DNA from: ANME-2 cluster archaeon | GTDB taxonomy: Archaea; Halobacteriota; Methanosarcinia; Methanosarcinales; Methanocomedenaceae | Assembly: GCA_019429385.1 (NCBI GenBank) | Contig: JAHYIS010000029.1 | Span: forward strand, 1 to 35,099 | Direction: 5' to 3' | Length of the DNA stretch: 35,099 nucleotides | Shown: in pieces, positions 29,335 through 35,099 of the stretch | Position numbering within the stretch: the first letter of the stretch is position 1 | Layout: the number at the start of each line of letters is the position of its first letter | The notes under the pieces: model-generated | What the model was told of the DNA's origin: nothing | The model's database searches: none | What the model saw: only the letters and a program-made list of their open reading frames with translations | Position numbers and translations under genes: made by a program

Positions 29335-30138
29335 ATGGCAGAACTATGCAGTGTATGTGGAAAAAAAGAAATGCTGCCCTATAAGTGCAAATTTTGCGGC
29401 TGGACTTATTGTTCACAGCACAGGTTGCCTGAGAATCATGAATGTGCAGGGCTGGAAATACTCAAAACACAAACAAGGAACAGTGGCGGGATTGTTTACC
29501 ATCCTGAACCCGAACCGGTGCGGAAGCGAAGCATGGGCATTCCGGGCCTGGGTCGCCAGATTAAGTCGCCTTATGCCATTCCGGTATCAAGGAATTACTC
29601 GCTCTATATCATAATGGCATGCGTGGTAGTATTTTTTCTGCAGCAGTTGATTCCTGCATTTACCGGCCTGTTCCTGTTAATACCCCAGCTGGCTGCCATT
29701 CGTCCCTGGACTGTATTTACCTATATGTTCCTGCATGGAAGTGGGGGTCACCTGTTCTTCAACATGCTCGTACTGTTCTTTTTTGGTCCCATCCTTGAGC
29801 GGAAGATAGGGAGTTACCAGTTCCTGGTAGTATATTTCGGTGCCGGACTCTTATCAGCACTGGGACATATGATATTTTCAGGTTCACCCGTCCTGGGTGC
29901 CAGCGGGGCCATATACGGAATATTTGCATGTCTTGCACTGCTGGAGCCTGAAATTCGTGTATATGTCTATTTCATCCCGATGAAAATAGCCCAGGCACTG
30001 GTACTGTTTGCCGCCATTGATATACTGATGATGGGTTCCAATGACATGATAGCCCATGCGGCACACCTGTCAGGCCTTGTATTCGGATTATACATGGGCC
30101 TGAAATTGAAAAAAGGCGTCTCAAGGTCAGCATGGTGA
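29335..30138 (+). CDS. AN1 zinc finger-rhomboid protease fusion
   Basis: 267 residues. An N-terminal AN1-type zinc finger uses C5, C8, C18, C21, C26, H29, H35 and C37. A basic linker leads to a rhomboid domain with about six membrane helices from residue 88. The catalytic Ser is S190 in GASGAIYG and the catalytic His is H244 in AHAAHLSGL. Substrates are membrane proteins cut within the bilayer. The cytosolic zinc finger suggests binding of a soluble partner or a ubiquitin-like (SAMP) modifier; that is inference. The gene starts directly after the tlyA stop, so both are coupled. Confidence 0.9.
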   Translation: MAELCSVCGKKEMLPYKCKFCGWTYCSQHRLPENHECAGLEILKTQTRNSGGIVYHPEPEPVRKRSMGIPGLGRQIKSPYAIPVSRNYSLYIIMACVVVFFLQQLIPAFTGLFLLIPQLAAIRPWTVFTYMFLHGSGGHLFFNMLVLFFFGPILERKIGSYQFLVVYFGAGLLSALGHMIFSGSPVLGASGAIYGIFACLALLEPEIRVYVYFIPMKIAQALVLFAAIDILMMGSNDMIAHAAHLSGLVFGLYMGLKLKKGVSRSAW

Positions 30139-30203
30139 ACAGTTAAGTCGCAAAGTATAATTATCTACAGGTGGATTAACAAATAATCAGGAGCAATCGA
30201 ACA

Positions 30204-30854
30204 ATGGCAAAGAAAAAAGGAAAGGCCAAGAAGAAATCAGAAACCAGCCTACAGAGTAATGTTCATTTTCCGTTCTATTCACAGGAGAGATGGAACAATT
30301 GGCTGGAACAGGTCAAAAAAAGCGGTTTCGAACTCAAGGAGGACGAAGATCGGGGAGATTCTGGCAAGATATTTGTTACTATGGAAGATGACATTATCCT
30401 GGCTTGCCTCAAGGTTATTTCCAAATTCGATAGTAGTGCCCTCACTGTTGATGGGGCATTCGATGCCCTCAATGAGATCAAGACCATTGTACTGAAACCA
30501 CTGGATCCTATCAATGAGTCAATTGACCTGATGCTTGATTCACTGCAGACATCGTTGATAGCTGTTTTTGCTTCTTGTGAATGTTATTTCGACGGTGCTT
30601 ATGACAGGGCGGCTGACCTTACTCCTATCATAAAAAGTGCTTTAGAGGCAGAAGAAGCTGATGACCCGGGAAGTGCTATAGGTTATATTGCAGCCATCGG
30701 TGCAAGCGTGCTCGCGGGGGCAGAATTGCCTGAAGATATATTGTCAGATATGCCTTATGGCCTGGTGGCTGAGTGGATAGACGGTATAGATTCCATTGCC
30801 GCTGCCATGATAGGAGATGACAGTTACAAATTCGATGAACCCGATGATGAATAA
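30204..30854 (+). CDS. DUF2150-like archaeal protein
   Basis: 216 residues. A Lys-rich start (MAKKKGKAKKKSE) precedes a soluble domain beginning FPFYSQERWNNWLEQVK, mostly helical and acidic, ending in a poly-acid tail (DEPDDE). The ERWNNWLEQ start recalls archaeal family DUF2150, recalled and not searched. An AGGAGC ribosome-binding site lies nine bases before the ATG. It stands 65 bases after the rhomboid gene and 28 bases before the methyltransferase gene. Function unknown. The charge pattern suggests a nucleic-acid or ribosome contact, which is speculative. Confidence 0.7.
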   Translation: MAKKKGKAKKKSETSLQSNVHFPFYSQERWNNWLEQVKKSGFELKEDEDRGDSGKIFVTMEDDIILACLKVISKFDSSALTVDGAFDALNEIKTIVLKPLDPINESIDLMLDSLQTSLIAVFASCECYFDGAYDRAADLTPIIKSALEAEEADDPGSAIGYIAAIGASVLAGAELPEDILSDMPYGLVAEWIDGIDSIAAAMIGDDSYKFDEPDDE

Positions 30855-30882
30855 ATAGCATTGGGTTTCTTTTATTACAGGA

Positions 30883-31857
30883 TTGAGTGTTGTGCTGCTT
30901 CACCAGGTTCTGGGTCTGGACGCTGATGCGAACCTGTTCATGCCTGAAGAAGGATACAGCAGCCTGAACGACCTGTATCAGACCCTGAGGTTTATGGAAC
31001 AGATTGTTCAGTCCGGCAGGATTGATGGTCAAATCAGACGTATACGGGATGAGTCTGGGGATATTATCTGTCTTGCCATCAATAATCAGGGCACGGATGA
31101 ATATCCGTCCTTCTGGGCAGTGTTCACAAATGTAGTAGCCCGTGCTGGAATTAAATCTGCGGCTGCAGGAATGTTTGATTCTCTTGCATCATCTCTGTTG
31201 CAGTCTGTCGATGATGTTAATTCAAACGAGGCATCACAGCAGGAACTGGAATTGGCCTTACGGGAGTATTATTCTCTTGCCCTGGTGGAGAGACAGTTAT
31301 GTGATGGCTGTGTAAAACCCGGTGAAACCTACGAAATGGTATACCTGGATATCAGGGTGCAGCGGTTGGATATGCTATTCAGGAAACTGGGGCAAAGGTT
31401 CGATGCTTCAGGCAGAACACTGGAGATATGCTGTGGTAACGGTATGGCGACCTTATCGCTGGAAAAGCTGGGTATTTATCCGCTAACCACTGATTATGAC
31501 CGCTGCCAGGTTTGTCAGGGACTGGAGCATGAGGTATTGAAAACCGGACGTACCATTGTGATGGATGCCACACGATTGACCCATTTTTTTGATGACAGCT
31601 CATTTGATGCTGTGATGGGTTTCATGCTTGGTACCATTTATCATTTCAACAGGGATGTCTGGGCCGCGATGATGGCTGAGTCCCTGAAGGTAGTTAAGCC
31701 GGGCGGAACACTACTGTTTACCGTGAACAGGCGCGATGAGATGGACATATTAAAAGAGGTACTCGACGGTTTGGGTGCAGTGGGTGAGGTCATTGATAAT
31801 ACCGATAAGAACGGGATATACGACCAGTGGGTGTATCTCGGACAAAAAAAAATGTAA
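30883..31857 (+). CDS. SAM-dependent methyltransferase with unknown N-terminal domain
   Basis: 324 residues. Residues 1-150 form a helical domain not recognised. The C-terminal half is a class I methyltransferase: SAM motif I TLEICCGNGMATLSLEKLG near 180-198, an acidic motif II in TTDYDRCQ, motif III/IV in DSSFDAVMGF and motif V in VVKPGGTLLFTVNRR. Two Cys pairs (CDGC and CQVC) may bind metal. The start is uncertain: TTG at 30883 or GTG at 30892. The substrate is unknown. Confidence 0.8.
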   Translation: MSVVLLHQVLGLDADANLFMPEEGYSSLNDLYQTLRFMEQIVQSGRIDGQIRRIRDESGDIICLAINNQGTDEYPSFWAVFTNVVARAGIKSAAAGMFDSLASSLLQSVDDVNSNEASQQELELALREYYSLALVERQLCDGCVKPGETYEMVYLDIRVQRLDMLFRKLGQRFDASGRTLEICCGNGMATLSLEKLGIYPLTTDYDRCQVCQGLEHEVLKTGRTIVMDATRLTHFFDDSSFDAVMGFMLGTIYHFNRDVWAAMMAESLKVVKPGGTLLFTVNRRDEMDILKEVLDGLGAVGEVIDNTDKNGIYDQWVYLGQKKM

Positions 31858-31938
31858 CCGGAACATGATAATAATAAACAAACAAAATCCTTATCTTACC
31901 TCAGCATTATCAATTACCAAAATATCGGTGACTCTATT

Positions 31939-33867
31939 ATGCAGATACTACTCATTCATTCAGACCATATCGAATACCAGGTAAAGAAAAAGACCCCGGT
32001 GGCAGAGGAAATCCAAGAAGACATGCGCCAGGGCAGCATGGACGAAGCCCTCACTGTTTTTATCGCAGTGGAAAAGGTGGACGAATCCGACCCTGGAAAA
32101 GCTGTTACAAAAACGGTTGACGAGATCAAGAAAGTAGCAGAACAGGTCAAAGCAGAGAATATCATGCTCTATCCCTATGCCCACCTGAGCAGTTCCCTAT
32201 CATCACCAAAAGTGGCAGTCAAAGTCCTGAAGGACCTTGAAATTGCACTAAAGAGTGATTTCAATGTCAAACGGGCTCCTTTTGGATTTTACAAATCCTT
32301 TGAGATCAAATGCAAGGGTCATCCCCTGTCTGAGCTATCAAGGACCATCAGGGTAGAGGCTGAAGCATCTCCTGATACTACCTCATCAACTGTATCTGCC
32401 TCACGAACCCCACCAGCCGAAAAAGAAGAAGTGATCAGCGAGGCCATCAAGGCAGAGGCAAAAGCAAAATCCTACTGGCATATCCTGACACCAAACGGGG
32501 AATTACACTCTTTTGATGATTTTGACTTTACAGGACATGATAACCTGCGCAAGTTCAGGGATTATGAAGTGTCCAAAAGCCGGGCTGTAGACCGCACTCC
32601 ACCCCATGTAGAACTGATGAGACGGCTGGAGATTGCGGATTACGAACCGGGCAGTGACAGCGGCAACATGCGGTTCTATCCAAAGGGTCGGCTTATCAAG
32701 AGCCTGCTGGAGAACTATGTACTTGACCGTGCAGCAGCTATGGGTGCCATGGAAGTAGAGACCCCGATAATGTACGACATGAACCACCCCACGCTGAAGA
32801 AATACCTGGACCGGTTTCCTGCAAGGCAGTATTCCATTGAAGCTGACAAGAAAAGCCTCTTTTTACGATTTGCTGCATGTTTTGGCCAATTCCTCATGAA
32901 CCATGATATGACTATTTCCTACCGTAATCTACCCCTGAAGATGATTGAACTTACCCGCTACAGTTTCCGCAAGGAGCAGAGCGGCGAACTGGTAGGGCTT
33001 AAACGGCTTCGTGCCTTTACCATGCCTGATATGCATACCCTGGCTGCAGATATGGAACAGGCCATCAAGGAATTCGGACAGCAATACAATATGTGTATCA
33101 GCGTACTGGATGCTATGGGGCTGGGGCTGGAAGATTACGAAGTCGCTATACGGTTTACCAGGGATTTCTATGAGGAGAATAAAGAGTTCATTACCGAACT
33201 GGCCCGGGTCGTGGATAAACCGGTAATTGTAGAGATGTGGGATGAGCGATTCTTCTATTTCGTGCTTAAGTTCGAGTTCAATTACATTGACGCACTGGAC
33301 AAGGCAAGTGCCCTGTCCACCGTCCAGATAGATGTGGAGAACTCAGAGCGTTATGACATCAATTATATCGACCAGGAAGGGGACTCCCGGCAGCCCACGA
33401 TCCTGCACTGCTCGCCCAGCGGCGCCATTGAACGTATCATTTACGGCCTGCTTGAGAAGAACCACATGCTGGCAGAAGCCGGTGGGGTACCCATGCTGCC
33501 CGTATGGCTATCGCCCACCCAGGTAAGGGTGATCCCGGTGGCTGAGCGGCACAGGGAAGCGGCAGAAGAAGTTGCACTGATGATGGGCTGCAGGACTGAT
33601 ATTGATGACCGGGACGAGACCGTGGGCAAGAAGATACGGGATGCCGGACGGGAATGGATTCCGTATGTGGCTGTGCTGGGCGATGAGGAGTTCCAGAACG
33701 GGGAGCTGGCTGTTAACATACGGTCCGAGAGCCAGCCCAACAAGCCAAAACAGGTGAAGCTAAAGGCATGGGACCTGAGCGCAAGGGTTCAGGCCGAAAT
33801 TGCGGGAATGCCGTATAAGGGTCTTGCTTTACCGTTGTATCTTTCCATGAGGCCCAGGTTCTTTTAA
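31939..33867 (+). CDS. thrS: Threonyl-tRNA synthetase
   Basis: 642 residues. It charges tRNA-Thr and clears mischarged serine. The archaeal N-terminal D-Tyr-deacylase-like editing domain covers about 1-145 ([22 protein letters not shown]). The class II core follows (about 230-500) with motif 2 near [24 protein letters not shown] and motif 3 near [19 protein letters not shown]. The anticodon-binding domain ends near 620 ([13 protein letters not shown]). A Cys/His set ([17 protein letters not shown]) fits the zinc site. GGTGA seven bases before the ATG supports this start. Confidence 0.96.
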   Translation: MQILLIHSDHIEYQVKKKTPVAEEIQEDMRQGSMDEALTVFIAVEKVDESDPGKAVTKTVDEIKKVAEQVKAENIMLYPYAHLSSSLSSPKVAVKVLKDLEIALKSDFNVKRAPFGFYKSFEIKCKGHPLSELSRTIRVEAEASPDTTSSTVSASRTPPAEKEEVISEAIKAEAKAKSYWHILTPNGELHSFDDFDFTGHDNLRKFRDYEVSKSRAVDRTPPHVELMRRLEIADYEPGSDSGNMRFYPKGRLIKSLLENYVLDRAAAMGAMEVETPIMYDMNHPTLKKYLDRFPARQYSIEADKKSLFLRFAACFGQFLMNHDMTISYRNLPLKMIELTRYSFRKEQSGELVGLKRLRAFTMPDMHTLAADMEQAIKEFGQQYNMCISVLDAMGLGLEDYEVAIRFTRDFYEENKEFITELARVVDKPVIVEMWDERFFYFVLKFEFNYIDALDKASALSTVQIDVENSERYDINYIDQEGDSRQPTILHCSPSGAIERIIYGLLEKNHMLAEAGGVPMLPVWLSPTQVRVIPVAERHREAAEEVALMMGCRTDIDDRDETVGKKIRDAGREWIPYVAVLGDEEFQNGELAVNIRSESQPNKPKQVKLKAWDLSARVQAEIAGMPYKGLALPLYLSMRPRFF

Positions 33868-33929
33868 GTGGAAAGGCTTTTAATCAATTAATGTGTAGTG
33901 AAGGCAATATTCAGGCAGTAGTTCATTGC

Positions 33930-34004
33930 GGGACAGTAGGGTAGCTTGGCCCATCCTCGAGCGTTTGGGACGCTTGGACCGCGGTTCGAATCCGCGCTGT
34001 CCCA
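33930..34004 (+). tRNA. tRNA-Pro (anticodon UGG)
   Basis: GGGACAG at 33930-33936 pairs with CTGTCCC at 33997-34003, discriminator A at 34004. The anticodon stem GAGCG/CGCTT carries the loop TTTGGGA with TGG in the anticodon position. The T-arm CGCGG-TTCGAAT-CCGCG is complete. CCA is not encoded. D-stem pairing at 33939-33942 includes a G-T pair. Confidence 0.95.
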
Positions 34005-34021
34005 TTTCTTATTTATTAGTA

Positions 34022-34327
34022 CTATTCGCTTTTGTATTCCTCAAAAGTATTTACAAGCTGTTCAAAACAAGATGGGGTATATTTTTGGAAATTTTCTTCG
34101 TCAACAAATACATAATCAAACATTATTTCTTTTTGTGATTGATTGATATCCTCGCACCATTGTTTTAAGCGGCTCATTTTTAATAGAACATCCAGATCTT
34201 CCAACCCTTTTGTTTCAATAATATAAATCTCATTTTCAGATTTCTTAACAATGAAATCCGGGTAGTAATTCGATATATTACCATCAGCATTCACATAATC
34301 GATACGGAAGTTCACAGCAAAATAATC
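34022..34327 (-). pseudogene. C-terminal stub of a type III restriction enzyme subunit
   Basis: The frame reads DYFAVNFRIDYVNADGNISN followed by YYPDFIVKK and IIETKGLEDLDV, then RLKQWCEDIN. This is the C-terminal PD-(D/E)xK nuclease end of Res/type III helicase-nuclease proteins, recalled from the family. Only about 100 residues remain. Upstream a TAG at 34328-34330 and the hairpin element cut it off, and no helicase part is present. The best start is GTG at 34313-34315 but a functional product is unlikely. It lies just beyond tRNA-Pro in a disturbed accessory segment. Confidence 0.65.
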
Positions 34328-34678
34328 CTAATCGTTATACCCCGCAGCTCTGCTGCGGTTGGGACAAGCCATGGTCAATGCAACCTCAGTAGCCTGAGAC
34401 ATGAGATACCCCACAGCTCTGCTGTGGGGAGCTTCATTTGGCTCAATAACTTCATCTTCCCAATAGATTGTTTTAATCCCATCTGTATTTTTGACTATTT
34501 CGATATAGAGGGGTTGAAACTCTTTGTTTTGGCTAAGGCTTTCGGTTGCTTTAACTTGAGTGTCTGAAGTAAAATCCAAAGTTAAGGTCCCAGTTGATTC
34601 TGCAGAACTGGCTGAACTGACAACTGTACTCATGCTAAATATTGAAATAAGAATAAATATGTAAATTACTTTCTTCAT
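34328..34678 (-). CDS. Small secreted protein with element-derived C-terminus
   Basis: 116 residues from the ATG at 34676-34678, which has GGAGG eight bases upstream and overlaps the previous stop as ATGA. Residues 1-26 are a signal peptide (MKKVIYIFILISIFSMSTVVSSASS). Residues 27-80 form a short beta-rich domain (TLTLDFTSDTQVKAT, PLYIEIVKNTDG). The last about 30 codons (from EAPHSRAVGY) lie inside the hairpin element, so the original end was probably replaced. The stop TAG is in frame with the restriction stub that follows. It is coupled to the membrane protein upstream. No family recognised. Confidence 0.6.
   Translation of the reverse strand: MKKVIYIFILISIFSMSTVVSSASSAESTGTLTLDFTSDTQVKATESLSQNKEFQPLYIEIVKNTDGIKTIYWEDEVIEPNEAPHSRAVGYLMSQATEVALTMACPNRSRAAGYND
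34339..34430 (-). mobile_element. Triple-hairpin element, IS200/IS605-end-like
   Basis: Hairpin one has a 7-bp stem at 34342-34348 and 34352-34358 around TCT. Hairpin two is CTCAG/CTGAG at 34385-34398. Hairpin three has a 9-bp stem at 34409-34417 and 34421-34429, also around TCT. The first and third share the core CACAG/CGCAG-CTCTG. The layout resembles the folded ends of IS200/IS605 (TnpA/TnpB) elements or a MITE derived from one. No transposase is present. The element separates the secreted gene from the restriction stub. Confidence 0.5.
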
Positions 34679-35034
34679 TTTAATATCCTCCATTTTTTGT
34701 ATACAAAACTGATTAGAGTGCCGATTATAATACCGAATATAGGAATTGAAAACACTAACAAAGTACTTGAATTACTTATTATTCCATATTCATCTAGATA
34801 AGAAAATATCAATATCATTATTGATGCTGGTAAAGTTAAAATCATAAAGAAAATAGAAGGATTAGCACTACTGGTTGGCCCACCAGAAGTCAAAATCCAT
34901 AGAGCAAGGCTTATCAATCCCCATATTCCTCCAATAATCGCACATATTATTGTCCATTTATCTATCACAATAATTGATTTTTGTTTTACTGGCATTCTAT
35001 TTTTAAAAACGGGGTCATCCGATCTAGTATTCAT
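34675..35034 (-). CDS. Small four-helix membrane protein, unknown
   Basis: 119 residues. After a charged start (MNTRSDDPVFKNRMPVKQKS) come four hydrophobic helices at about 28-48, 57-78, 80-88/90 and 94-112, with an acidic/Gly loop (SYLDEYGIISN). AAGGA lies upstream of the ATG at 35032-35034. Its stop overlaps the next ATG (ATGA), so it is translationally coupled to the small secreted protein. Together they may be a small envelope module. No family was recognised. Base composition is AT-richer than the core genes, consistent with an accessory region. Confidence 0.7.
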   Translation of the reverse strand: MNTRSDDPVFKNRMPVKQKSIIVIDKWTIICAIIGGIWGLISLALWILTSGGPTSSANPSIFFMILTLPASIMILIFSYLDEYGIISNSSTLLVFSIPIFGIIIGTLISFVYKKWRILK

Positions 35035-35099
35035 AAGTCCTTAACACCCTAAAAAAAAGTATTAGCTTCTGATATCCATAATTTCTCACCAGCATTGCT

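Noticed and set aside
33926-34146. Two overlapping plus-strand ORFs of about 70 codons
   Set aside because: They run through the tRNA-Pro gene and its flank.
34328-34330. TAG as pyrrolysine codon
   Set aside because: TAG is a common stop in the window and read-through would join unrelated fragments.

Overview
The window is archaeal and most likely comes from a member of the Methanosarcinales or a related ANME-2-type lineage. The evidence is a TFE transcription factor, an archaeal ThrRS with its own N-terminal editing domain, CofC for coenzyme F420, methylene-H4MPT reductase (Mer) directly followed by an FpoF-like F420H2 oxidoreductase subunit, a PaaK-type aryl-CoA ligase, and two PGF-pre-PGF surface proteins. 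Genus and species cannot be decided from the sequence. TAG ends roughly a quarter of the genes (Thi4, glutaredoxin, NrdD, HD, DraG, FpoF, Mer), so amber does not look reserved for pyrrolysine.

Layout. 1-4.8 kb: cell-surface block. A secreted adhesin-like protein runs off the left edge, followed by a PGF-pre-PGF protein, a small Ser/Thr/Val-rich membrane protein and a divergent MacB/LolD-type ABC transporter (ATPase plus FtsX-like permease). 4.8-9.3 kb, minus strand: PaaK-type ligase, TauE/SafE permease, a 9-bp tandem repeat, endonuclease Q and Thi4 thiazole synthase. 9.5-12.2 kb: glutaredoxin/NrdH-like protein and class III ribonucleotide reductase NrdD, without NrdG. 12.5-16.9 kb, minus strand: a second PGF-pre-PGF protein, an MtnA-type isomerase coupled to a TIM-barrel amidohydrolase, and an unknown membrane protein. 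An identical 18-bp element sits 23 bp upstream of the last two genes.

17.1-22.3 kb, plus strand: M42 aminopeptidase, cation/proton antiporter with TrkA domains, ATP-grasp enzyme, TFE and HD phosphohydrolase, closely packed. 22.3-24.2 kb: two small winged-helix-like genes, then about 1.17 kb of very AT-rich non-coding DNA with a 15-bp minisatellite, an (AT)n run, several inverted repeats and a recurring TATAGTC motif. 24.2-28.5 kb: DraG-type hydrolase and CofC on plus, facing mer-fpoF-nadM on minus. 28.6-33.9 kb, plus strand: TlyA-like methyltransferase, AN1-rhomboid protease, DUF2150-like protein, SAM methyltransferase and ThrRS, then tRNA-Pro(UGG).

34.0-35.1 kb is accessory and damaged: the C-terminal stub of a type III restriction subunit, a roughly 90-bp triple-hairpin element resembling an IS200/IS605 end, and a coupled pair of small membrane/secreted genes whose last codons lie in the element.

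Most genes are housekeeping or C1/F420 metabolism. The most unusual signals are the shared promoter-like element, an FpoF with four extra cysteines, the repeat-rich 23-24 kb region, the hairpin element with the broken restriction gene, and a possible HAD-gene remnant overlapping the tlyA start.
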